Source: Methylorubrum zatmanii
GTDB lineage: Bacteria > Pseudomonadota > Alphaproteobacteria > Rhizobiales > Beijerinckiaceae
Length of the DNA stretch: 33,313 bases
Assembly (NCBI RefSeq): GCF_014845115.1
Contig: NZ_NKUI01000104.1
Span: forward strand, 1 to 33,313
Direction of reading: 5' to 3'
This document shows, piece after piece, positions 26,001 through 33,207 of this stretch (its first letter is position 1; each line of letters starts with the position of its first letter). The position numbers and the translations under genes are program-made. Under the pieces are notes generated by a model. The model did no database searches, was not told the DNA's origin, and saw nothing but the letters and a program-made list of their open reading frames with translations.

Positions 26001-27172
26001 AGATAGCCCTTGGCGACGCCGGGGCCGCCGATCAGCAATTCGCCCTGCTCGCCGGGCTTCAACAGGGTCAGCGCCTCGTCGGCGACATAGACCGAGTAAT
26101 TCGGGATCGGGCCGCCTATGGTGACGGGCCGGCCCGGCTTCATCTCGGCGGCGGTCGCCACCACGGTGGCCTCGGTCGGCCCGTAGGTGTTGAACAGGCG
26201 CCGCCGGTCCGTCGCCCAGCGCGCCACCAGTGGCTCGGGCAGGGCCTCGCCGCCGAGCAGGACGAGGCGGACGCTGGGCAGATCGCCGGGGATCATGGCG
26301 AGCAGGGTCGGCACCGTGTCGAGCACGGTGACGCGGGCCTCGGCGATGATCGCGGGGAGGGCTTCCACATCGCCCATCATGGCCGGGCTCGCCACGAACA
26401 GGCAGGCGCCCACCAGATAGGGCACCCAGATCTCCTCCATCGAGAGATCGAAGGCGACCGAGGCGCCCTGGAACACCACGTCGTCGGCGCGCATGCCGTA
26501 GACGGCGTTCCCCGCGCGCAGGAAGTGGCAGATATTGGCATGGCTGATGACGATGCCCTTCGGCACGCCGGTCGAGCCCGAGGTGTAGATCAGGTAGGCC
26601 GGGTGCTCCGGGGTCAGGCCGGCGGCCTCGAGATCGGGCGCTGGCCTCCCCTGCCCCGCCGCCAGAAGCTCCGTGCTGGTGACGGGCGGCGTGCCCTCCG
26701 GTGCCTGGGGCCGCAGGGCCTCCGAGACGAGGAGCGCCTTGGCCGCCGCATCCCCTAGGCAGACCGCGACCCGGTCGGCGGGTGCCTCGGCATCGAAGGG
26801 GAGCCAGGCGGCGCCGGACTTGGTGATGCCGATCTGCGCGATCAGCAATTCGGTGCCGCGGGCCATCCACAGGCCGACCACGTCGCCGGGGCCGATGCCG
26901 CGGCTGGCGAGCCCCGCCGCGATGGCATCGGAACGGGCATCGACCTGCGCATAGGTCAGGACCGGGCGGCGGCCCTCCACCCCGGGCTCGGCGGCGTTGA
27001 TCAGGCAGGGCGCGTCCGCGCGTTCCGCGGCGCTCGCCCGGAACAAAGCGGCCAGGGTTTCCCGGCGGATCAGGTCGGGGCGCGTGGCGCCGCGCAGGAC
27101 GGCGCGGCCGTCGGGGCCCTCCCCCCATCCGCCGTCCTGCCGGTTCCGGCTTTTCTCGGCGAGACCGCTCAT
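23087..27172 (-). CDS. Pls/PosA-type single-module membrane NRPS (poly-amino-acid synthetase-like)
   Basis: A 1361-residue protein with the layout of epsilon-poly-L-lysine synthetase. It has an adenylation domain (about 35-535) with TSGSTGVPKG (197-206), NTYGPTE (328-334), YRSGD, DQVKIRGFRVELGEIE and GKVDRKAL. A carrier domain follows with LGGHSL (phosphopantetheine Ser 583). From about 640 to the end come six hydrophobic segments (about 650-680, 686-712, 886-912, 930-955, 1145-1165, 1170-1196) flanking three related soluble C-terminal domains, with left-handed-helix-like repeats near 760-850, 1010-1090 and 1255-1335. There is no condensation or thioesterase domain. My hand-aligned substrate pocket reads D242, L243, E246, D285, L305, G307, T329, V337, V338, K525. 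The two acidic residues E246 and D285 suggest a cationic amino acid. The start at 27172 has GGAG 5 bases upstream. VapD genes follow 84 bp downstream. Confidence 0.9.
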   Translation of the reverse strand: MSGLAEKSRNRQDGGWGEGPDGRAVLRGATRPDLIRRETLAALFRASAAERADAPCLINAAEPGVEGRRPVLTYAQVDARSDAIAAGLASRGIGPGDVVGLWMARGTELLIAQIGITKSGAAWLPFDAEAPADRVAVCLGDAAAKALLVSEALRPQAPEGTPPVTSTELLAAGQGRPAPDLEAAGLTPEHPAYLIYTSGSTGVPKGIVISHANICHFLRAGNAVYGMRADDVVFQGASVAFDLSMEEIWVPYLVGACLFVASPAMMGDVEALPAIIAEARVTVLDTVPTLLAMIPGDLPSVRLVLLGGEALPEPLVARWATDRRRLFNTYGPTEATVVATAAEMKPGRPVTIGGPIPNYSVYVADEALTLLKPGEQGELLIGGPGVAKGYLKRPELTAEKFVANPYPSDGTDPVLYRSGDAVSMTADGDIVFHGRIDDQVKIRGFRVELGEIESRIRGEAGVNQAAVVLRRDDEVDRLVAFLVPERGADLDRAALRKSLAAQMPPYMVPGHFETVETLPRLTSGKVDRKALRIAPLTVAVAEGEQEAPDNETEAALLAAAKRVFGDQPIGFEADFFSELGGHSLLAARFVGAVREIPALAGITLQDVYTGRTLRTMASHLIERTGGVGAQTAVRDLSFAPPPLLRRALCGLAQAVALPFVIALATAQWLGIFVTYLLLTGGGLGFWGELGVLLLVYIGINAVTAAVAIAAKWLILGRTKPGRYPLWGVYYYRWWLAQRLTPLVHIKWLQGSPAIVAYLRLLGAKIGEDVLISDLDVGAADLLSIGRGSSLGGRLVIANAEVVGDELVIGPVEIGEDVAIGTSCVIGPRTVIGDHAEIADLTTVPAGTEIGTAEAWDGSPGRRVGTVDFADLPEPATASPARRAAFGAVYAFLLAAVPAVGLLPIFPAFYIFDQISDQLSEITDVDYHTYLPLLTWPTAMLMTAGTVLLIAAIRWAVLPRATHGTYSIWSGFYLRKWLVALASEVTLETLSSLFATVYMRAWYRLMGARMGRGAEISTNLGSRHDLVSVGANNFIADEVVVGEEEIRRGWMHLHPVETGARVFVGNDGVLPPGARIPDDVLIGIKSKPPANETMAPGETWFGSPPIRLPVRQKVDLGSAAQTFEPSKAAKLRRGLFEAFATSFSPMLYISLAICTIDFVFYPAILAEDWAGLAFAFVAASVVIALIQTTSVIVLKWLLMGTYRPGMRPMWSWWAMRTEAIAVAYWGLAGKVLLEHLMGTPFLPWVLRLFGVKVGKGTCLLMTDITEFDCVTIGDYAAVNRSAALQTHLYEDRIMKVGRVEIGRGVSVGAFSTVLYDTRVGDFARLRPLTIVMKGESIPAHSEWEGAPAVPVLHAVAEPARVA

Positions 27173-27420
27173 CGATGCTCCGCTGCCGCTTGTCGTGTCC
27201 GGCCGATCATCTCGCTGCGCGCGACCGGTAGCCGGGCCCCACTCCTGAGGCCCAATGGGCGGCGCCCTTGGCGGTTTTGCGACATGATTGCGCCGTCACG
27301 GAGTTTTCGGCCGGGGCGCCGCCTTCCGCGAGACCCCGAGGGTCGTTCCTTACACGGAGCCGACGGCGAAGAAACGTGCGTTCACAAACGCCGCGCCCAC
27401 CACCGCGACTGACGCGTCCC

Positions 27421-28338
27421 TCACCCTGCCCCTTGCCCGGCCACCAGGTGAAGCGTGCGGGCGGCGGGCGAGAGCCGTACCTGCCGGCCCCAGCCGAAGC
27501 CGAGGAAGTCGTGCTCGATCCCGTCGGCGAACACCACCCCGCCCTCGTTCATCCGCGAGGTCACCACCAGATCCGCATCGGTGAGCTTGCCGGCCCGTAG
27601 CCGGGTGGCGGTGGCGACGCTCGGGAACGGCTCGCGCACCCAGTAGCCGACCGCCCGCTCCTCGGGCGCGAGCGGCAGGCCGAGCGCGGTCGCCTCGGCG
27701 ATCGAGCGCGCCCAGCCGGTGGCTCCGGTGCCGGAGGCGACGATCAGCCCGCTGGAGGACTGCTCCTCCGCCGCGATGCCCCCCTCGTCCGGCGCCTCGA
27801 TCCGGTAGCGGGCGGATTGGTGGCCGCGATGACCCACGAAGATCTCGTTGAGGGCGAATAGGCGCTCGCCGCCGTCGAGCACCGCCTGGACCATGGTGCG
27901 CTGCTCGATCGCCACCGCCCCGGCGACGCTCGCCGGCAGCAGCCGGCCCAGGCCCTCGACGCGGTTGCGCACCAGCACCCCGTCATAGAGGTCGGGGGCC
28001 GGGTTGATCCCGATCACCGGCTGGCCGTCGAGATACTTCGCGACATTGGCGATCAGCCCGTCCTGGCCGACGGCGACGACCACGTCGTCGGGGCCGAACA
28101 GGAAGCGGTCGAGATCGGCCCGCCGCACCGAGGCCTGGCGCCACTCCCCCGGCACCGTGGCCCTGGCCCGCGCCAGCACGGCGTGGAAGCGGTCATGGCG
28201 CGCCTCCACCTCGGCCAGTCCCTGACCCCGGCTCTCCAGGAAGAAGCGTGCTTGGCCCCTGGTGGCGTGCCGGGCGATCAGCAGCTCGTAATCGGTCTCG
28301 CGGGTGACGAAGACCGCCCGCGGCGCGAGTGCGGCCAT
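27421..28338 (-). CDS. Divergent NAD-kinase-like protein
   Basis: A 305-residue member of the NAD kinase/diacylglycerol kinase fold. The usual GGDG motif appears as GQDG (91-94) in VVAVGQDGLIANVAKYLDG, keeping the catalytic Asp. The NE motif (FALNEIFVGHRG, N164-E165) is present. The TPTGSTAY region is changed to VASGTGATGWARS (200-212). It could phosphorylate NAD(H) or a related nucleotide or sugar, or have become a binding protein; the family is sometimes annotated as sugar kinase. It is the last gene of a tight operon after the Nudix and SPFH genes, 18 bp from the latter, with AAAGGA before the ATG. This context supports a link to NAD metabolism. Confidence 0.82.
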   Translation of the reverse strand: MAALAPRAVFVTRETDYELLIARHATRGQARFFLESRGQGLAEVEARHDRFHAVLARARATVPGEWRQASVRRADLDRFLFGPDDVVVAVGQDGLIANVAKYLDGQPVIGINPAPDLYDGVLVRNRVEGLGRLLPASVAGAVAIEQRTMVQAVLDGGERLFALNEIFVGHRGHQSARYRIEAPDEGGIAAEEQSSSGLIVASGTGATGWARSIAEATALGLPLAPEERAVGYWVREPFPSVATATRLRAGKLTDADLVVTSRMNEGGVVFADGIEHDFLGFGWGRQVRLSPAARTLHLVAGQGAG

Positions 28339-28356
28339 GGCATTCGTCCTTTCGCC

Positions 28357-29337
28357 TCAGCGCGGCGTGAGGGTCGGCGGCCGGCGGAACTCGCCGAGCA
28401 CGGTGGCGAGCAGGTCCGGCGTCACGGTGACGTGCTCGATGGTGTCGAGCTTGCCCGCCAGAGCCTGGGCGGCGAGGCCCAGCAGGGTGCCCGGCGCCAC
28501 GTCGCGATAGACCGCGATGCGCGCCCGCTCGGCCTCCGCCCGTGCGCCCTCGACCACACGGATGCGCTCGGCCTCCGCCCCGGCGGCGATGCCCTCCGCC
28601 TCGGCCCGCGCCTCCGCCCGGTTGCGGGCGTTCTGCGCCTCCTCCGCGATCAGCAGCGCCTCCCGCCGCGCCAGTTCGGTCTTCGTGGCGAGTTCGTTCT
28701 CGGCGATGGCGCGCTCCTTCTCCACCGCCAGGGCCCGGCGGGCGAAGGTCGCCTCGTCCGCCTTCTGCTGCAGCGCCTCGTAGGTCGGCGTCTGCAGGGC
28801 GCGCTCCAATTCGCTCGACGGCGCGAGGTTGGTCAGCCGCACCGACACCACCGCGACGCCGATCTCGGCCAGCGACGGGTCGGTCCCGAGGGCCGCCTGC
28901 AACTGCCCGCGCAGGGCCTCAGGCCCGGCATCGAGCAGGGCCCGCACCGGCGCCTGCCCCAGGAATTGCAGCACCGTCTGGTTGGCGAGGCCGGCGATGC
29001 GCGCCTCGATCTTCTCGACCGGCTCGCCCTGGAGCCGGCCGGTGCGCAGATCGAGGGAGAAATCGACCCGGGCGGCGAGGCGGGCGGGATCGGCGACGTG
29101 CCAGCCGACGCTGCCCTGCACCGCCACCGTCTGGAAGTCCTGGCTGCGGCCACGGACGAACAAAGTCATCTCGCGGTCGTCCATCGGCACCTCGCTGACG
29201 CTGGCCGTCTCCGGGCGGAACCAGAAGACGAGGCCGCGCCCGCTCTGCCGCGCCCGGCCGTTGCGAAACCGGATCACGTAGCGGCTGGCCTCGCTCCTCA
29301 GCTGCGAGAGGACGCCGAAGCGACGGATCGTGGCCAT
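28357..29337 (-). CDS. SPFH/band-7 domain protein without membrane anchor
   Basis: A 326-residue protein of the prohibitin/flotillin-like superfamily. Residues about 15-190 form the band-7 domain (NGRARQSGRGLVFWFRPETA, MTLFVRGRSQDFQTVAVQGS, IGVAVVSVRLTNLAPSSELE). Residues about 190-285 form a long Ala/Glu/Arg coiled coil (RREALLIAEEAQNARNRAEA). The end is a short variable tail. Such proteins form oligomeric scaffolds at membranes. Unusually for the family, no N-terminal transmembrane helix is visible, so it is probably soluble or peripheral. It starts one base after the Nudix stop codon (TGA-C-ATG), so expression is coupled. The operon ties it to an NAD(P)- or ADP-ribose-related function. Confidence 0.87.
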   Translation of the reverse strand: MATIRRFGVLSQLRSEASRYVIRFRNGRARQSGRGLVFWFRPETASVSEVPMDDREMTLFVRGRSQDFQTVAVQGSVGWHVADPARLAARVDFSLDLRTGRLQGEPVEKIEARIAGLANQTVLQFLGQAPVRALLDAGPEALRGQLQAALGTDPSLAEIGVAVVSVRLTNLAPSSELERALQTPTYEALQQKADEATFARRALAVEKERAIAENELATKTELARREALLIAEEAQNARNRAEARAEAEGIAAGAEAERIRVVEGARAEAERARIAVYRDVAPGTLLGLAAQALAGKLDTIEHVTVTPDLLATVLGEFRRPPTLTPR

Positions 29338-29338
29338 G

Positions 29339-30076
29339 TCAGTCTCCTTTCCGGAAGCGGAACAGCTCGGCGGGGCGGTAGGAGGTGCCCGTCTCGAGCC
29401 GGCCGGTGGGTTCGAGCCAGCCGCGGTCGAGCATCCGGCGGCGGAAGGCGGGCTTGTTGAGGGGCGTCCCGAGGATCGCCTCGTGCACGTCCTGCAGCTG
29501 GCGCAGGGTGAACAGGTCGGGCAGCAGGGCGAAGCCGACCTCCGAATAGTCGAGCTTGCCCCGCAGCCGCAGCATGGCGAGGGCGACGATCTCGGCATGG
29601 TCGAAGGCGAGCGTGAGGACTTCGCCTCCGGCCGACAGGACCGTGACCGGGCCGCCCGCCTCCCCGGCCCAGGGCACCGCGACGCGGCCCGGCTGCAGGG
29701 CCGGGGTCCGCGCCAGAACCTCGGTGAAGGCCGCCTCGGTCAGCAGGGCGAGATAGGCGACCGTGACGATGCGCATGCGCGGATCGCGGTTCACCGCGCC
29801 GAAGGTGTAGAGCTGCTCCAGATGAGCCGGCGGCGCCCCCGCCTTCTCGCGCAGGACACGCCCGGCCGCGTCATCGAGCGCCTCGCCGATCCCGACGAAG
29901 CCGCCGGGCAGGGCGTGGCGCCCCGCATGGGGGTGCTCGGCGCGTTTCACGAGCAGGACGGCCGGCTGCCCGCCCTGCAGGCCGAGCAGCACCAGATCCA
30001 CGGTCAAAGCCGGCCGGGCGTAATCGGCGGGATCGTAGCGCGCCAGGAAGGCGGCCTCCGATTCGGCTTGGATCAT
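29339..30076 (-). CDS. Nudix-related protein with degenerate box, NrtR-like regulator
   Basis: A 245-residue protein with an N-terminal Nudix domain and a C-terminal winged-helix-like region (about 165-245, including LQDVHEAILGTPLNKPAFRR and MLDRGWLEPTGR). The Nudix box spans 59-80, but the canonical REUxEE is RVLREK: positions 74 (Val) and 78 (Lys) have lost acidic residues and only Glu 77 remains. This is the pattern of NrtR, a regulator of NAD metabolism that binds ADP-ribose through an inactive Nudix domain. It heads the operon with SPFH and NAD-kinase-like genes. The ATG at 30076 is chosen; a TTG at 30103 would lie too close to the promoter. NrtR assignment is by layout; residual hydrolase activity cannot be excluded. 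Confidence 0.82.
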   Translation of the reverse strand: MIQAESEAAFLARYDPADYARPALTVDLVLLGLQGGQPAVLLVKRAEHPHAGRHALPGGFVGIGEALDDAAGRVLREKAGAPPAHLEQLYTFGAVNRDPRMRIVTVAYLALLTEAAFTEVLARTPALQPGRVAVPWAGEAGGPVTVLSAGGEVLTLAFDHAEIVALAMLRLRGKLDYSEVGFALLPDLFTLRQLQDVHEAILGTPLNKPAFRRRMLDRGWLEPTGRLETGTSYRPAELFRFRKGD

Positions 30077-30094
30077 GACGCCGCCCCATCCCCT

Positions 30095-30141
30095 TATATC
30101 CAACTCGCGTCTTAGCTATGCGCAAGATGGATATATGTCAA
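30095..30141 (-). promoter_or_regulatory. Promoter with flanking inverted repeat before the Nudix-SPFH-NADK operon
   Basis: On the minus strand TTGACA (30141-30136) is a consensus -35. After 17 bases comes TAGCTA (30118-30113) as a weak -10. TGGATATA (30128-30135) lies next to the -35, and its perfect inverse TATATCCA (30095-30102) lies near the expected transcript start; the two centres are 33 bp apart. AT-rich arms in GC-rich DNA suggest an operator, possibly for the Nudix regulator itself. Confidence 0.55.
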
Positions 30142-30212
30142 CGCGACGCTTGGCGATGCCGGCCGGCCTTCCGGTTTCGGCCCCGGCGAGAACGATGTTT
30201 GCGGAGACGACC

Positions 30213-30809
30213 TCAGGCCCAGCGCCAGCCGCCGGGATCGATGACGAGGATGCTGCCCTGGCGGATGCCGATGCGCGGGGCGGCGTAGATGTCGAGATGG
30301 CCGTAGACGACCAGCAGCGCCCGGGCGACGCCGCCATGGGCGACCATCACCGTCGGGCGGCGCAACTCCGCCACCACCTCCTCCACCCGCGCCTCGACCA
30401 TGGCGTAGCTCTCGGCATTCTCGCCCTGGGGCCGGTAGCCCCAGCGGTCGCGGTCGCGGGCGGCGGCCCCGGCGGGATCGCGCCGCCGGATCTCGGCCCA
30501 GGTCCGGCCCTCCCAGCTGCCGAAGCCGATCTCCCTCAGGCGCGGATCGGTGCGGTAGCCGGCGGGCGGCAAGCCGATATCGGCGCGAATCGCCTCCATG
30601 GTCCGGCGGGTCCGGGTCAGCGGGCTGGCCACGTAATCGGCGGTGGGCAGGACCGCCCCCGCCACACGGCGCAGGCGCTTGGCCGCCTCCCCGGCCTGAA
30701 CCAGACCATAGGCGTTGAGATCGGTGTCGCGGTGGCCCTGAAGGCGGCCCTCCGCGTTCCAGTCGGTCTGGCCGTGGCGCACGAACCAGATCGTCGGTCC
30801 GTCGCTCAC
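30213..30809 (-). CDS. Histidine phosphatase family protein (phosphoglycerate-mutase-like)
   Basis: A 198-residue phosphatase of the branch-1 histidine phosphatase superfamily. The phosphohistidine motif is WFVRHGQTDWNAEGRLQGHR (about residues 7-26). The conserved Arg and Glu lie in ASPLTRTRRTMEAI and DPRLREIGFGSWEGRTWAEI, and the second His in TVMVAHGGVARAL. The start is a GTG at 30809, chosen because SDGPTIWFVRHG is the family N-terminus; the upstream open frame lacks protein character. The substrate could be a phosphosugar or nucleotide. It lies upstream of the Nudix gene, 110 bp or more away on the same strand, and is divergent from the PPK2 gene. Confidence 0.87.
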   Translation of the reverse strand: MSDGPTIWFVRHGQTDWNAEGRLQGHRDTDLNAYGLVQAGEAAKRLRRVAGAVLPTADYVASPLTRTRRTMEAIRADIGLPPAGYRTDPRLREIGFGSWEGRTWAEIRRRDPAGAAARDRDRWGYRPQGENAESYAMVEARVEEVVAELRRPTVMVAHGGVARALLVVYGHLDIYAAPRIGIRQGSILVIDPGGWRWA

Positions 30810-30964
30810 GCGGCCGCCCCGCTGCGGCGGCGCAGCCCCGGCATCCCCCCAGCGCCGGATCGGGAACGGCAGCGGCGGCGCATCTGTTGGGAGCTCAAGC
30901 TTTTCCCTTCCTGCGGGCCCGGCTGGCGGCCCCGCGATCGGCTCGTGAGCGGATAATTTTCGGC

Positions 30965-31954
30965 ATGGCGCGCAAGAACGGCAAGGACGGCAAGGGGTCT
31001 CAGGCGGAGAAAGCGCGGGAAACAAAGTCGCAGGCGGCACCGGTCGGCGACCATCCGCCCTCCTCCGCCCGCTGGGCCCGCGCGGCCGATGCCGGGGCGG
31101 GCACCGCGCCGAGCCTGTCGCCGCATCTCCACCCGGTCCTGCCTCCGGCGGCCCCGGGCATCGTCACCGTCGCGCCGGACCAGCGCTTCAGCCTCGCCTC
31201 GGTCGATCCGAACGCGACCGGCGGCCTCGACAAGGCCGAGGCCAAGGCCGCGCTCGAGGCGCAGCGGGAGCGCATCAAGGCCCTGCAGGAAAAGCTCTAC
31301 GCCGAGCGCCGCCGCAGCCTGCTGGTGGTGTTCCAGGCGATCGATACCGGCGGCAAGGACGGCACCATCCGGAGCGTGCTGGAGGGGGTGAACCCGCAGG
31401 GCTGCCGGGTCTGGTCGTTCAAGGTGCCGAGCGCGGAGGAGCTCGATCAGGATTTCCTGTGGCGCTACCACGCCCGCGCTCCGGGCCGCGGCCTGATCGG
31501 CGTGTTCAACCGCAGCCATTACGAGGACGTGCTGGTGGTGCGGGTGAAGGGCCTCGTGCCGGAGGAGACGTGGCGGGAGCGCTACGGGCTCATCAACGAC
31601 TTCGAGCGGCTGCTCACCCTCTCGGGCACGGTGATCCTCAAGTTCTTCCTGCACATCTCCAAGGACGAGCAGAAGGCGCGCCTGGAGGCCCGCCTCGCCG
31701 ACCCGACCAAGCATTGGAAGTTCGACCCCGCCGACCTCGTGGAGCGCGAGAGCTGGAACGCCTACCAGAGCGCCTTCGACGACGCGCTCTGCCGCTGCTC
31801 GACCCCCTACGCCCCCTGGCACGTGGTGCCGGCCAACCGCAAATGGGCCCGCAACCTGATGGTCGCCCGCACCATCGCCGACACGCTCGAAGCGATGGAC
31901 CCGCACTTTCCCGAGCCGCGTCCGGGCCTCGACAAGATCAAGGTCCCGGATTGA
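30965..31954 (+). CDS. ppk2: PPK2 family polyphosphate kinase / polyphosphate:nucleotide phosphotransferase
   Basis: Transfers phosphate between polyphosphate and nucleotides. The product is 329 residues from the ATG at 30965. The first 65 residues are a Lys/Pro/Ala-rich extension of uncertain role. The kinase core follows: Walker A-like FQAIDTGGKDGTIRSVLEG (129-134 centre), Walker B region IGVFNRSHYEDVLVVRV, lid segment DPTKHWKFDPADLVERE, and PWHVVPANRKWARNLMVART. The core matches the short PPK2 class III type acting on nucleoside mono- and diphosphates, as far as pattern allows. The upstream ribosome binding site is weak. It is divergent from the histidine phosphatase and is followed by the AAA ATPase gene after about 98 bp. 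Confidence 0.9.
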   Translation: MARKNGKDGKGSQAEKARETKSQAAPVGDHPPSSARWARAADAGAGTAPSLSPHLHPVLPPAAPGIVTVAPDQRFSLASVDPNATGGLDKAEAKAALEAQRERIKALQEKLYAERRRSLLVVFQAIDTGGKDGTIRSVLEGVNPQGCRVWSFKVPSAEELDQDFLWRYHARAPGRGLIGVFNRSHYEDVLVVRVKGLVPEETWRERYGLINDFERLLTLSGTVILKFFLHISKDEQKARLEARLADPTKHWKFDPADLVERESWNAYQSAFDDALCRCSTPYAPWHVVPANRKWARNLMVARTIADTLEAMDPHFPEPRPGLDKIKVPD

Positions 31955-32052
31955 TCCGCCGCGGGGCCAAGATCCGGCCTGTTCACAAGTTCCGGCCTCC
32001 TCGAATCGTCGCCTGAACGGTTACACTCTCCCGCTCAAGCGCGGGGGCCTCG

Positions 32053-33207
32053 ATGCCGACGGTTCGCGAGATCGAGGTGGCCGGCTATCGGTCGCTCAGA
32101 AGCATCCGGTTTCCGGTGGGGCCGCTCTCGGTCTTCGTCGGCGGCAACGGCACCGGCAAGACCAACCTGTACCGCGCCTTCGCCCTGCTTCAGACCGCCG
32201 GCCAGGGCGGCCTGACCCGGGCGCTCGCCGCCGAGGGCGGGATGGACTCGGTGCTCTGGGCCGGGCCGCGCCGCCGGAACGAGCCGGCCCGGATGCGGCT
32301 CGGCGTCGAATTGCTCGACGAGGCCAACGGCCAAGCCTACGGCTACGCGGTCGAGGTCGGTCTCGTGCCCCAGGCCGGGGGCAGGATCTACGGAGCCGCC
32401 TTCGCCCTGGAACCCCAGGTGAAGACGGAGCGGCTCATCGTCCGAGCCGGCGCCCGGCCGGTCACGGTGCTCGACCGCGACGGCCCCACCGGCTCCGTCC
32501 GCGACGAGGAAGGCCGCAAGCGCCCGATCGGCCAGGATCTGCTGCCGACCGAGACGGCGTTGTCCGCGCTCCAGGACGCCGTGCGCTTTCCCGAATTGCA
32601 GATCGTGCGGCAGGCGATGGGGGCGTGGCGCTTCTACCACGACATCCGCACCGATGCCGGGTCTCCCCTGCGCCGCCCCTGCCTCGCGGTGACGACGCCG
32701 ATGCTGTCCTCCGACGGCGGCGACCTCGCGGCCGTCTTCGCCACCCTCACCCATATCCGCGGCGACACCGCCGATCTCGACGCGGCCATCGCCGATGCCT
32801 TTCCCGGCGCCCGCCTCGTGGTGCCGGAGCCGGAGCGGGAGGCGCGGTTCGGGCTGATCCTGCCCGATTACCCGAAGCGGGTCTTCGCGGCCGCCGAACT
32901 CTCCGACGGGACGCTGCGCTACCTCGCGTTGGCGGGCACGCTGCTGGCCTACCGGCTCCCGCCCTTCCTCGCCCTGAACGAACCCGAGACCAGCCTGCAC
33001 CCGGATCTGATGGCCCCCCTGGCGCGGATGATCGTGCGGGCGGCGCAGCGCACGCAGGTCTGGCTGGTGACGCATTCCGAGCGCCTCGCCGCAGCGGTCG
33101 CCGGACAGGGCGGGGTGCGTCCGCGCGTCGTGCTCAAGCGCGAAGGCGCGACCTGGATCGACGGCCTGCGGCTCGCCGGCGACTTTTCCGATGACGACGA
33201 GGAGTGA
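32053..33207 (+). CDS. Orphan AAA ATPase (RecF/SMC-like, AAA_21 type)
   Basis: A 384-residue ATPase of the group that includes RecF, OLD and abortive-infection ATPases. Its N-terminus VREIEVAGYRSLRSIRFPVG is typical. Walker A is GGNGTGKT (30-37). The signature-like ELSDGTLRYLALAGTLLAY and Walker B FLALNEPETSLHPDL are near residues 280-320, and VTHSERLAAAV follows. No TOPRIM nuclease domain is seen, so it is not a full OLD protein. No partner effector gene lies within the window, since sequence ends about 100 bases later. The role could be DNA metabolism or defence; I cannot tell. The gene has its own 98-bp upstream gap. Confidence 0.88.
   Translation: MPTVREIEVAGYRSLRSIRFPVGPLSVFVGGNGTGKTNLYRAFALLQTAGQGGLTRALAAEGGMDSVLWAGPRRRNEPARMRLGVELLDEANGQAYGYAVEVGLVPQAGGRIYGAAFALEPQVKTERLIVRAGARPVTVLDRDGPTGSVRDEEGRKRPIGQDLLPTETALSALQDAVRFPELQIVRQAMGAWRFYHDIRTDAGSPLRRPCLAVTTPMLSSDGGDLAAVFATLTHIRGDTADLDAAIADAFPGARLVVPEPEREARFGLILPDYPKRVFAAAELSDGTLRYLALAGTLLAYRLPPFLALNEPETSLHPDLMAPLARMIVRAAQRTQVWLVTHSERLAAAVAGQGGVRPRVVLKREGATWIDGLRLAGDFSDDDEE

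Noticed and set aside
30077-30103. TTG start at 30103 for the Nudix gene
   Set aside because: It would overlap the putative operator half-site and lie almost at the transcript start; the ATG at 30076 gives a normal leader.
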